From NCBI GenBank assembly GCA_964516815.1, contig CAZEXK010000018.1, forward strand, positions 1 through 26,274: 26,274 nucleotides of DNA, written 5' to 3'. The translations under genes and the position numbers were made by a program. This stretch comes from CAIJNA01 sp964516815. Its GTDB lineage: Bacteria > Campylobacterota > Campylobacteria > Campylobacterales > Arcobacteraceae. The notes beneath the pieces are model-generated. The model did not search any database. It was not told where the DNA came from and saw only the letters and a list, made by a program, of their open reading frames with translations. Numbering within the stretch: the stretch's first letter is position 1; every line of letters begins with the position of its first letter. Positions 1 to 7,699 of this stretch are shown here, in pieces.

Positions 1-47
1 CTGATTTAAGTGGAAAAACTAAAACTGACAAAAAAGAAATTAAGTAA
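1..47 (+). CDS. C-terminal tail of an upstream gene (partial)
   Basis: The frame starting at position 3 is open from the window edge and ends with TAA at 45-47. It encodes the hydrophilic tail DLSGKTKTDKKEIK. A strong intrinsic terminator follows at once, which supports a real gene end. The neighbouring soxB suggests another sox gene (soxA is the usual upstream neighbour in this group), but 14 residues are too few to identify the protein and that is inference only. Confidence 0.5.
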   Translation, partial: DLSGKTKTDKKEIK

Positions 48-66
48 TTTATTTTGCTAAATATTT

Positions 67-103
67 AAAAAAGCGAATATCTTTTGATATTCGCTTTTTT
101 TTT
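67..103 (+). terminator. Strong rho-independent terminator upstream of soxB
   Basis: A perfect 11-bp stem (AAGCGAATATC at 71-81, GATATTCGCTT at 86-96) with a TTTT loop runs into a T tract up to about 103. It closes the transcript of the upstream gene, so soxB probably has its own promoter. Confidence 0.88.
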
Positions 104-139
104 ATATAATTTATAAAAAAATAAAAATATGTTAATATT

Positions 140-165
140 TATGCATCAATAGCTATTGATACATA
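140..165. promoter_or_regulatory. 26-bp inverted repeat, candidate operator upstream of soxB
   Basis: Two 13-base arms meet at 152/153 and are complementary at 12 of 13 positions; the mismatch is C144 opposite A161. The core ATCAATAGCTATTGAT (145-160) is a perfect palindrome. No T tract follows, so it is not a typical terminator. It lies between the upstream terminator and the proposed soxB -10 box, centred about 65 bases before the predicted transcription start, a distance common for activator sites. The half-site order is ATCAA..TTGAT, the reverse of the FNR consensus, so no known regulator is assigned. Confidence 0.55.
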
Positions 166-205
166 TTCTTTATACTCTTTAATAATACTTAAATATACTT
201 TTAAT

Positions 206-211
206 TATAAT
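206..211 (+). promoter_or_regulatory. Proposed -10 box of soxB
   Basis: TATAAT lies 30 bases before the soxB start codon in AT-rich DNA. It would start transcription near 218, leaving a leader of about 24 bases that contains the AAGG ribosome site at 231-234. A second possible -10, TATACT at 171-176, lies closer to the inverted repeat. Confidence 0.5.
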
Positions 212-241
212 AAAATGACAATAATATAAAAAGGTATTAAA

Positions 242-2008
242 ATGAGTAAAATGAGTAGAAGAGAATTTGTTTATATGATGGCTGCTATGGGTGCAGCTCC
301 GGTGTTTGCAAATTCGCACACAAGACTTGCAGATACAACAACTAAACCAGAAGATTATTACAAACTAGATAGCTTTGGAAACGTAAGATTATTACATATG
401 ACAGATAGTCACGCTCAGTTATTACCAGTGTACTTTAGAGAACCAAATGTTAATTTGGGTTTCTTTTCTAATTATGGAAAACCACCTCATATTGTTTCTA
501 ATAAATTATTGGAAAGATACGGAATTAAAGGTAATAAGAGACTTGAATATGCATTTACTAATGTAAATTTTGAAAAGCATGCTGAAGTTATGGGTAAGGT
601 TGGTGGATTTGCACATATCAAAACTGCTGTTAATTACTTAAGAAATAATTTTGGAAAAGAAAAAACTTTACTTATGGATGGAGGAGATACATGGCAAGGT
701 TCATGGACATCACTTGAAACAAGAGGTAAAGATATGGTTGGAGCCATGAACTTATTGGGTGTTGATGTTGCAGTTGGACATTGGGAATTTACTTATAAAG
801 CTCAAGAAGTTTTAGATAATATTAAAATATTAGATGCTGAATTTTTAGCTAATAATGTTCATGTAAAAGAAGATGCTATTATGAATGATTCTCCTGTTTA
901 TGATGAAGACTCAGGACTTGCTTTTAAACCTTATACTATTAAAGAATTAGGTGGTGCAAGAGTAGCTATAATTGGACAGGCTTTTCCTTACACAACTATT
1001 GCAAATCCTAAAAGAAATATTCCAGACTGGACTTTTGGTATTAAACCAGCAGAAATGCAAGAAACAGTTGACTTAATTAAAGAAGAAGAAAAACCAGATG
1101 CTATTATTGTACTTTCACATAATGGTTATGATGTTGATAAAAAAATGGCAGAAGTTGTTACAGGAATTGACTTTATTTTAGGTGGACATACTCATGATGG
1201 TGTTCCTGAAGCTTTCCCCTGTAAAAATGCTAACGGTACTACATATGTTTGTAATGCTGGATCTAATGGTAAGTTTTTAAATGTACTTGATTTGGATATT
1301 CAAAAAGGTAAAATAAAAGATTTTAAATTTACTTTATTACCTATTTTCCCTGATTTAATTCCTGCTGATAAAGAAATGGCTGATTATATTACTAAAGTAA
1401 GAAAACCATTTGAAAAAGTATTAAATAGAAAAATTGCTACAACTGACACAACATTATTTAGAAGAGGTAACTTTAATGGTTCTTGGGATCAAATTATTTG
1501 TGATGCTTTAACTGATGTTAAAGGTGCAGACGTATCATTTTCTCCTGGGTTTAGATGGGGAACTTCAATTATGCCAGGTCAAGCAATTACATTTGATGAT
1601 TTGGCAACACAAACAGCTATGACATATCCAGAAACATATGTTGCAGATATGAAAGGTTCTATGATAAAAACTGTTCTTGAAGATGTAGCAGATAACTTAT
1701 TTAATAAAGATCCATTTTTACAATCAGGTGGAGATATGGTAAGAACATCTGGACTTAACTATACAATCGATCCAAGAGCTCAATTAGGTGAAAGAATTAC
1801 TAATATTAGAATGAAAGATGGTAAACCAATGGATGCTAATAAAACTTATAAAGTTGCTGGTTGGTCTACTGTTAACTCAATTTCTGCTGGTGAACCTATT
1901 TGGGAAACTACAGAAACATATCTTAAAAATATGAAACATATATCTAACTTAAAAGTAGATGCACCTGATATGATTGGTGTTAAGGGTAATCCTGGTATTG
2001 AACTTTAA
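242..2008 (+). CDS. soxB: SoxB thiosulfohydrolase (thiosulfate oxidation)
   Basis: This is the 588-residue periplasmic SoxB of the Sox pathway. In the known family it hydrolyses the terminal sulfate group from sulfane-sulfur intermediates bound to the SoxYZ carrier, using a dinuclear metal centre. The N-terminus carries a twin-arginine export signal (SRREF at 5-9, then a hydrophobic stretch to about residue 23). Metallophosphoesterase motifs are visible: TDSH at 54-57, DGGDTW at 146-151, GHWEFTY at 180-185, a paired Asn at 204-205, SHNG at 292-295 and GGHTHD at 314-319. A 5'-nucleotidase-type C-terminal domain follows. GHWEFTY and the DSHAQLLP region are characteristic of SoxB rather than of ordinary 5'-nucleotidases. 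The start is supported by AAGG seven bases upstream. The gene has its own promoter region and converges on a thioredoxin-like gene. Confidence 0.95.
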   Translation: MSKMSRREFVYMMAAMGAAPVFANSHTRLADTTTKPEDYYKLDSFGNVRLLHMTDSHAQLLPVYFREPNVNLGFFSNYGKPPHIVSNKLLERYGIKGNKRLEYAFTNVNFEKHAEVMGKVGGFAHIKTAVNYLRNNFGKEKTLLMDGGDTWQGSWTSLETRGKDMVGAMNLLGVDVAVGHWEFTYKAQEVLDNIKILDAEFLANNVHVKEDAIMNDSPVYDEDSGLAFKPYTIKELGGARVAIIGQAFPYTTIANPKRNIPDWTFGIKPAEMQETVDLIKEEEKPDAIIVLSHNGYDVDKKMAEVVTGIDFILGGHTHDGVPEAFPCKNANGTTYVCNAGSNGKFLNVLDLDIQKGKIKDFKFTLLPIFPDLIPADKEMADYITKVRKPFEKVLNRKIATTDTTLFRRGNFNGSWDQIICDALTDVKGADVSFSPGFRWGTSIMPGQAITFDDLATQTAMTYPETYVADMKGSMIKTVLEDVADNLFNKDPFLQSGGDMVRTSGLNYTIDPRAQLGERITNIRMKDGKPMDANKTYKVAGWSTVNSISAGEPIWETTETYLKNMKHISNLKVDAPDMIGVKGNPGIEL

Positions 2009-2025
2009 TATTTAAGTATTACTAT

Positions 2026-2051
2026 AATAAGAAGTTATTTAACTTCTTATT
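2026..2051. terminator. Hairpin between convergent soxB and thioredoxin-like gene
   Basis: A perfect 11-bp stem (AATAAGAAGTT at 2026-2036, AACTTCTTATT at 2041-2051) with loop ATTT lies between two converging stop codons. The T tract is poor on both sides, so it is a likely but weak bidirectional terminator. Confidence 0.5.
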
Positions 2052-2064
2052 AAAATATTTATTA

Positions 2065-2535
2065 TTAATTATCTCTAAATTCTAAATCTACGATAAATTC
2101 TTTTAATGTAAATTTATCTTGGGATTTACTTCCTATATATTTTACTATATTTGTAAATTTTTGTTTATTCCTATAACCTTTTATATTTTCTATTAATTTT
2201 CCATCTTTAAACATAAGAACTGTTGGATAAAAATAAATACCAAATTTTCTTGCAAATTCAACTTTACTAATAAGTTCACCCTCATACATAATGTTTCCAG
2301 AGGTTTGAATATCAATATCAATATAAATAAAATATTTATTGATTGTATTCATTACCTCTTTGTCACTCAAACTAATTTTTATCATCTTCTTACACCATGG
2401 GCAATGATCCATATGAAAAAATACTAAGATTTGTTTTTTTTGATTAATTGAATTTGATAATTCATCAAAATTAATATCATTTGCATGTAAATTAATTACT
2501 ATATTTAGTATGAGGAAAATTTTTATAAATTTCAT
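2065..2535 (-). CDS. Periplasmic thioredoxin-fold protein (SoxW-like by context)
   Basis: This 156-residue protein has an N-terminal signal peptide (MKFIKIFLILNIVINLHA) followed by a thioredoxin-fold domain. The redox motif CPWC is at residues 45-48 and the fold's cis-proline is in FYPT near residue 104. The LVFFHMDHCPWCKKM context is typical of periplasmic thiol oxidoreductases that act on exported partners. Next to soxB it could play the SoxW role, keeping a Sox-pathway cysteine (for example that of SoxY) reduced, but this rests on position only. It converges on soxB and is not in its operon. The start is supported by the signal peptide; no strong ribosome site is visible. Confidence 0.82.
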   Translation of the reverse strand: MKFIKIFLILNIVINLHANDINFDELSNSINQKKQILVFFHMDHCPWCKKMIKISLSDKEVMNTINKYFIYIDIDIQTSGNIMYEGELISKVEFARKFGIYFYPTVLMFKDGKLIENIKGYRNKQKFTNIVKYIGSKSQDKFTLKEFIVDLEFRDN

Positions 2536-2596
2536 TCTTATCCATTTGCTATATTATATAATTGTAGTGTTAATTTTATCAAAGATTAGCCATATA

Positions 2597-2607
2597 TTAG
2601 ATAAAAT
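2597..2607 (+). promoter_or_regulatory. Proposed -10 region next to the helicase start codon
   Basis: TTAGATAAAAT matches the -10 boxes of several other genes in this window. TAAAAT ends only five bases before the ATG at 2613, and no Shine-Dalgarno sequence is present. Transcription would begin at or next to the start codon, suggesting a leaderless message. Confidence 0.45.
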
Positions 2608-2612
2608 TACAC

Positions 2613-4658
2613 ATGCCTTTAAATAATTTAAATAATGAACAATACAAAGCAGCAACATCCAAAAAAGGGCATAACCTAGTAATAGCTAGTGCAGGTACAG
2701 GAAAAACATCTACAATTGTAGGAAGAATATCTTATTTACTAAATAACAATGTCAAACCAGAAGAAATATTACTTTTAACTTTTACAAACAAAGCAGCACA
2801 TGAAATGATACAAAGGGTTGCAACATATTTTACGAAAGAGCTTGCAAGTAAAATAGTGTCTGGTACTTTTCACAGTGTATCATATAAAATTATGCAAACA
2901 ATGGGTATACAAATAGTACTAAAACAATCATCAGAATTAAAAACCCTTTTTAGATCTTTATACGAGAAAAGAATATTTCCAAGTTCACAAACTCAAGCTT
3001 ATGATCCATCTTATTTATATGATTTATACTCTTTATATTTAAATAGCACTTACAATGAGAATTTTAAAGATTGGATGAATAATCACAACAAAGAACACAG
3101 TGATTTTATCTTAATTTATGAAGATTTATTTGATGAATTTTCAAAATTAAAAGAGCAACATCATTATGTTAATTTTGATGATTTACTTATAAATATGCTA
3201 AAAATTCAAAAAGAAAATAATTTTAATTTTTCAGAAATTTTGGTTGATGAGTACCAAGATACAAATCCACTTCAAGGAAAACTTTTAGATGGATTTAAAT
3301 CAAAAAGTCTTTTTTGTGTTGGAGATTATGATCAAAGTATTTATGCTTTTAATGGAAGTGATATAAATATTATTTCATCATTTTCAAATAGATATGCTAA
3401 TTCAAATATACATGCATTAAATAAAAACTATCGTTCTACTAAAGCTATATTAGATTTAGCAAATAAAGTAATAAATCATAATACAAGAATATTTGATAAA
3501 AAATTAGAAGTTATAAGAACAAAAACTAATATAAACCCCCAGCTACTTGAATTTGATGAGTTGTATTCTCAATACGAATATATATCAAAAAACATAAAAG
3601 CTTCTAGTTTACCACATGAAGAAATTGCAGTAATATATAGAAATAATTCAAGTGCTGATGGTATTGAAGCAAACTTAAGAGATTACTCTATTAAATCAAA
3701 AAGAAAGGGTGGACATAGTTTTTTTGATTCTAAAGAGATAAAAGCAATGTTAGATATCTTGGTATTAGTTCACAATGCAAATGATATGATGGCTTTTATA
3801 CACATTGTACAGCATGGACAAAACATTGGAAAAGCAATAGCAAAAGATATATTTGATGCTTTAGTTAAATTAGGAGATGGTTCAGTATATGATGGCTTAT
3901 TTTATCCAAATGATTCTATAAAAACACCTTATATCAGTAAAAGAACTTCAAATGTACAATTAGGCTTATTTGATGATTTTATAGAAATGGGTTCTCTTGC
4001 AAAATTTAAAGATTCAAATTTTAGTGAAAATTTTTTATCAAATCCAATGCTTAGACATCCAAAACTAAGTTTACAAGGTGGAGAATTTTTATATGAATTT
4101 TACAATTTATATAAAGTGTTAAAAAGAATGAAAAATCCAGCTAATTTAATAGACCATATTAAAAAAAGTACATTTTTTAAAATTATATTGAATAATTTAT
4201 CAAATATAAGAGCAAAACAAAAAGACGGAAGTGTTAATGAACACATAAAAAATAAATATCTTACTAAATGTTCTAGAAGATTGGAAACACTAAAACAATT
4301 ATCTCATAAACATATAGATATAAAAAAATTCTTAAATGCAATGATTTTAGGTTCTGGAGAATTGTCCCAAGGCGAGGGTGTAAATTTATTATCTATTCAT
4401 GCAAGTAAAGGTTTGGAGTTTAAAGAAGTATATATAATTGATTTGATGGATGGTAGATTTCCAAATAGAACTTTAATGAGTAAAGGTGGCTCATTAGAAG
4501 AAGAAAGGCGTTTATTTTATGTAGCTGTTACGAGAGCTAAGGATATTTTATATCTTAGTTATGCAAAATATGATAAAATAAAAAAAATAGATTTTATACA
4601 TAGTCAATTCTTAGTTGAAGCTGGTCTTATAAAGGGAAAAAATGATACAAAAATTTAA
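2613..4658 (+). CDS. UvrD/Rep-family superfamily 1 DNA helicase
   Basis: This 681-residue 3'-5' DNA helicase of the UvrD/Rep/PcrA type would unwind DNA with ATP in repair or replication restart. The SF1A motifs appear in order: Q motif NEQYKAA near residue 8; Walker A ASAGTGKT at 25-32; TFTNKAA at 56-62; GTFHS at 84-88; Walker B VDEYQDTN at 211-218; GDYDQSIYAFNGSD at 237-250; NYRST at 272-276; SIHASKGLEFKEV near 595-607; and VAVTRAKD near 637-644. The length fits the compact helicase I recall in Campylobacter relatives (about 690 residues). I cannot decide between Rep, UvrD and PcrA by eye. Its last 17 bases overlap the next gene. There is no ribosome site before the ATG, and a -10-like box lies five bases upstream. 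Confidence 0.9.
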   Translation: MPLNNLNNEQYKAATSKKGHNLVIASAGTGKTSTIVGRISYLLNNNVKPEEILLLTFTNKAAHEMIQRVATYFTKELASKIVSGTFHSVSYKIMQTMGIQIVLKQSSELKTLFRSLYEKRIFPSSQTQAYDPSYLYDLYSLYLNSTYNENFKDWMNNHNKEHSDFILIYEDLFDEFSKLKEQHHYVNFDDLLINMLKIQKENNFNFSEILVDEYQDTNPLQGKLLDGFKSKSLFCVGDYDQSIYAFNGSDINIISSFSNRYANSNIHALNKNYRSTKAILDLANKVINHNTRIFDKKLEVIRTKTNINPQLLEFDELYSQYEYISKNIKASSLPHEEIAVIYRNNSSADGIEANLRDYSIKSKRKGGHSFFDSKEIKAMLDILVLVHNANDMMAFIHIVQHGQNIGKAIAKDIFDALVKLGDGSVYDGLFYPNDSIKTPYISKRTSNVQLGLFDDFIEMGSLAKFKDSNFSENFLSNPMLRHPKLSLQGGEFLYEFYNLYKVLKRMKNPANLIDHIKKSTFFKIILNNLSNIRAKQKDGSVNEHIKNKYLTKCSRRLETLKQLSHKHIDIKKFLNAMILGSGELSQGEGVNLLSIHASKGLEFKEVYIIDLMDGRFPNRTLMSKGGSLEEERRLFYVAVTRAKDILYLSYAKYDKIKKIDFIHSQFLVEAGLIKGKNDTKI

Positions 4659-5130
4659 AAATTTAATTGTAAATTATACATATGTAATTTCAAAACAGCC
4701 TGTAAAATTACAAGAACTTTTAAGTGCAAATAGCTCAATGCAAGAAGGAATACATCTTGATGGAACAAAATTGGGCTTTAGATTAAAGCTTGGCCGAGCT
4801 TATGTTATATTTTTAATTTTAATAAACATTATTATGCTTCCTTTAACTTTTGCAACACATGAAGTATTTCAAAGTGGAGATTGCCATGTGTCAATTTTGA
4901 TTACTTTATTTGTAACTGGTGCAATTTTTGCATCATTTGGGTTATTTAGGGATTGGCTTTGTGATGAAGTAGCAATAAAAAGAATTCAAATAATGTGGAA
5001 TATCCATTTTCCACATTTCTCGTATAAAGATTATAATGTAAAAGTGAATAATATATATAAAGAATCATTAAAACAAAATATATCAAAGAATGAACTAGAA
5101 AGATATATTATGGATGAACTATCAAAATAA
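4642..5130 (+). CDS. Small predicted membrane protein of unknown function
   Basis: I do not recognise this 162-residue protein. It has two hydrophobic segments, about residues 54-71 (YVIFLILINIIMLPLTF) and 82-101 (VSILITLFVTGAIFASFGLF), joined by a short loop containing a His and a Cys. The N-terminal and C-terminal regions are hydrophilic and probably cytoplasmic. The start is supported by AAGGGA four bases before the ATG. It overlaps the helicase gene by 17 bases, so the two are almost certainly co-transcribed and translationally coupled, although no shared function is evident. No terminator is seen after it. Confidence 0.75.
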   Translation: MIQKFKNLIVNYTYVISKQPVKLQELLSANSSMQEGIHLDGTKLGFRLKLGRAYVIFLILINIIMLPLTFATHEVFQSGDCHVSILITLFVTGAIFASFGLFRDWLCDEVAIKRIQIMWNIHFPHFSYKDYNVKVNNIYKESLKQNISKNELERYIMDELSK

Positions 5131-5186
5131 TCCAATATTATTTCATTTAAAACTAAAAAGTAACTCTAAAATATAATTAATAAGTT

Positions 5187-5199
5187 TTTAGATATAATC
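5187..5199 (+). promoter_or_regulatory. Promoter -10 region of the tig-clpP-def operon
   Basis: TTTAGATATAATC contains a perfect TATAAT (5193-5198), 30 bases before the preferred tig start codon. The identical 13 bases occur before ilvE (10005-10017). Confidence 0.65.
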
Positions 5200-5228
5200 A
5201 TGTAAATTTTAACATGGAGCTCATATTT

Positions 5229-6530
5229 ATGACATTTAACACAAAAAAAATAGATGAAGCAAATTCAACTATAAGCGGAACAATTTCTGCTGCTACTATT
5301 GATAAAGCAGCTGATAAAGTAGCAAAACAAGCTGCCAAAACTATGGATATTCAAGGTTTTAGAAAAGGTAAAGTACCTATTTCAGTTGTAAAACAAAGAT
5401 ATGGTGCAAAATTAAAAGAAGATGCGCAAAGCGATGCAATAAGAGAAATGCTTTCATCTGGTTTAAAAGAATTAAATCTTAAAAATAGTGATTTAATTGG
5501 TGAACCTGCAATCAATAAGTTTGATGAGAAAGATGATAAAAGCATCGAAATTGAACTTAGTGTATCTACTAGACCTGTAATTGACTTAGGTGATTATAAG
5601 TCATATATTCCAAAAATGAAATCTCCTAGTGTTGATGCAAAAGATGTTGAAGAACAACTAAAAGAAATGGCTTCACAAGGTGTTCAACCAACAAAAATTA
5701 AAAGAAAAAGAATGGCAAAATCTGGAGATTTTGCAGTAATTGACTTTGAAGGATTTAATAATGGGGTAGCATTTGATGGAGGAAAAGCTGAAGGACATGT
5801 ACTTGAAATTGGTTCAAATTCATTTATTCCTGGTTTTGAAGATCAAGTTATTGGTATGAAATATGATGAACAAAAAGATATTGAAGTAACTTTCCCTGAG
5901 GAATATCAAGCAAAAGATTTAGCTGGAGCTGATGTAGTTTTTAAAGTTACTTTACATGAACTAAGAGCTAAAGAAACTGCCGAGATAAATGATGAATGGG
6001 CAGCAAAAATGCTTCCAAATGAAAAAGATGTTACTTTAGAAATACTAAAAACTAAACTTGAAGAACAAATCTTAACACAAAAGAAAAATGCTTACTTTAA
6101 TGAAGAGATAAAAATTCAATATATGGATACACTAGTAGAAAAAATTGATTTTGCAATTCCATCTTCAATTTTAGAGCAAGAAATAAATCAAGCACTTAAT
6201 GCAAAAGCAAAAGATATGAGTGAAGCTGAAGTTAAAGAACTTCAAGATAATCCTGATACTGTTAAAAAAATGCAAGAAGAGTTAAAACCAGAAGCAACAA
6301 AAAGCGTAAAAGCTACATTTATTATAGATAACTTAGCTAAAGAAGAAAAAGTTGAAGTTAGTGATGAAGAAGTTTCTCAAACAATTTATTATGAAGCAAT
6401 GATGAATGGACAAGATGGAAGTAAAGTTATAAAACAATACGAAGAAGCTGGTTATCTACCAATGATAAAAATGTCTATAATTGAATCAAAAGTTATGATG
6501 CAAATTTTAGATGAAGCACTAGGTAAATAA
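5229..6530 (+). CDS. tig: Trigger factor, ribosome-associated chaperone
   Basis: Trigger factor binds the ribosome at the exit tunnel and protects emerging polypeptides; it also has a peptidyl-prolyl isomerase domain. The ribosome-binding signature GFRKGKVP is at residues 43-50. An FKBP-type domain follows at about 150-235 (GDFAVIDFEGFNNGVAFDGG, then FIPGFEDQVIGM). The long helical C-terminal domain makes the chaperone arms. I chose the ATG at 5229 (433 residues, MTFNTKK) rather than the in-frame ATG at 5214: the latter has no ribosome site, whereas GGAG at 5216-5219 overlaps it and lies nine bases before 5229. The gene ends one base before clpP and opens the tig-clpP-def operon. Confidence 0.95.
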   Translation: MTFNTKKIDEANSTISGTISAATIDKAADKVAKQAAKTMDIQGFRKGKVPISVVKQRYGAKLKEDAQSDAIREMLSSGLKELNLKNSDLIGEPAINKFDEKDDKSIEIELSVSTRPVIDLGDYKSYIPKMKSPSVDAKDVEEQLKEMASQGVQPTKIKRKRMAKSGDFAVIDFEGFNNGVAFDGGKAEGHVLEIGSNSFIPGFEDQVIGMKYDEQKDIEVTFPEEYQAKDLAGADVVFKVTLHELRAKETAEINDEWAAKMLPNEKDVTLEILKTKLEEQILTQKKNAYFNEEIKIQYMDTLVEKIDFAIPSSILEQEINQALNAKAKDMSEAEVKELQDNPDTVKKMQEELKPEATKSVKATFIIDNLAKEEKVEVSDEEVSQTIYYEAMMNGQDGSKVIKQYEEAGYLPMIKMSIIESKVMMQILDEALGK

Positions 6531-6531
6531 C

Positions 6532-7116
6532 ATGTCTTATGTTCCAGTAGTAGTCGAACAAACAGGTAAAGGCGAAAGAAGTTATGATATTTATTCAAGA
6601 CTTCTAAAAGATAGAATTGTAATGTTAAGTGGTGAAGTTAATGATGCTGTTGCTGCTAGTATTGTTGCACAGTTTTTATTTCTAGAAGCTGATGATCCAA
6701 GTAAAGATATATATTTTTATATTAATTCTCCAGGAGGTGTTGTAACTGCTGGAATGAGTATGTTTGATACTATGAATTATATTAAACCTGATATTTGTAC
6801 TATTTGTATAGGTCAAGCTGCTTCTATGGGAGCATTTTTACTAGCAGCTGGAACAAAAGGAAAAAGATATTCTCTTCCAAATTCCAGAATAATGATTCAC
6901 CAACCAAGTGGTGGTGCACAAGGACAATCAACAGATATACAAATACAAGCACAAGAAATTCAAAGATTAAAAGATTCATTAAATGAACATTTAGCTTCAT
7001 TTACTTCTCAAGATGTAAAAAAAATACAAGAAGATACAGAAAGAGATAACTTTATGTCTGCAGCTGAAGCTTGTGAATATGGTATGATTGATAAGGTTAT
7101 TACAAATCACGAATAA
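6532..7116 (+). CDS. clpP: ATP-dependent Clp protease proteolytic subunit ClpP
   Basis: ClpP is the serine protease of the Clp system. It forms a two-ring barrel that degrades proteins fed by AAA+ unfoldases such as ClpX, which is also in this window at 16489. The length (194 residues) is normal. The catalytic triad is visible: Ser98 in GQAASMGA, His123 in MIHQPSGG and Asp172 in TERDNFMS, matching the family positions. The oxyanion-region glycines are in NSPGG (65-69). There is little or no propeptide before VPVVVEQTGKGERSYDIYSRLL. It follows tig by one base and its TAA shares a base with the ATG of def (TAATG), so all three are one operon. Confidence 0.97.
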   Translation: MSYVPVVVEQTGKGERSYDIYSRLLKDRIVMLSGEVNDAVAASIVAQFLFLEADDPSKDIYFYINSPGGVVTAGMSMFDTMNYIKPDICTICIGQAASMGAFLLAAGTKGKRYSLPNSRIMIHQPSGGAQGQSTDIQIQAQEIQRLKDSLNEHLASFTSQDVKKIQEDTERDNFMSAAEACEYGMIDKVITNHE

Positions 7117-7658
7117 TGATTAAAGAAATATTAAAATATCCAAATCCTATATTGAGAAAAGTATCGCAAGATATTGTGGAATTTGATGAGGAACTACATA
7201 CTCTTTTAGATGATATGAATGATACTTTAATTGAATCTGGAGGAGTTGGTCTAGCTGCTGTTCAAATTGGTATTATAAAAAACGTACTTATTATTAATAT
7301 ACCAGTAACAGATCCATCTGATGTAAATAAAGAGATATTATTAAATGAAAATTTAATAGAAGCAATCAATCCAGTACTTAGTAATCTTGAAGGTGAACAA
7401 ATTCATCAAGAAGGTTGTTTGAGCGTACCTGGATATTATGATGAAATTACAAGAGCTATGAATATAAGAGTAACATATTTTAATAGATATGGGAAAAAAA
7501 TAGTCAAAGATATTGATGATTTTGAAGCAGTAGCTTGGCAACATGAAATTGAACACCTAAGTGGTCATGTCTTTATTGAAAATTTATCTTTTTTAAAAAG
7601 AAAAAAATTTGAAAAAGAATGGAAAAAAAAATTAAAAGATGAAAAAAAAGCTAGATAA
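7116..7658 (+). CDS. def: Peptide deformylase
   Basis: This metalloenzyme removes the formyl group from the N-terminal methionine of new proteins, so it works at the same ribosome exit site as trigger factor. All three family motifs are present: GVGLAAVQ at 43-50, EGCLS at 99-103 with metal-ligand Cys101, and HEIEH at 143-147 with ligands His143 and His147 and catalytic Glu144. The length (180 residues) is typical. The C-terminus is very lysine-rich (KRKKFEKEWKKKLKDEKKAR). It is translationally coupled to clpP through a one-base TAATG overlap. An intrinsic terminator begins inside its last codons. Confidence 0.96.
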   Translation: MIKEILKYPNPILRKVSQDIVEFDEELHTLLDDMNDTLIESGGVGLAAVQIGIIKNVLIINIPVTDPSDVNKEILLNENLIEAINPVLSNLEGEQIHQEGCLSVPGYYDEITRAMNIRVTYFNRYGKKIVKDIDDFEAVAWQHEIEHLSGHVFIENLSFLKRKKFEKEWKKKLKDEKKAR

Positions 7659-7676
7659 TGTTATTTAGCTTTTTTT
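7643..7676 (+). terminator. Intrinsic terminator overlapping the 3' end of def
   Basis: AAAAAAAGCTA at 7643-7653 pairs with TAGCTTTTTTT at 7666-7676. The stem extends inward through GATAA/TTATT with a G-T pair, and the T-rich arm serves as the U tract. It overlaps the last five codons of def and ends the tig-clpP-def transcript. Confidence 0.75.
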
Positions 7677-7699
7677 ATTTAAGTTTATGAGGAATTCAA

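Noticed and set aside
140..165. FNR or CRP box upstream of soxB
   Set aside because: The half-sites read ATCAA then TTGAT, the reverse of the FNR arrangement, and TGTGA-type half-sites are absent.
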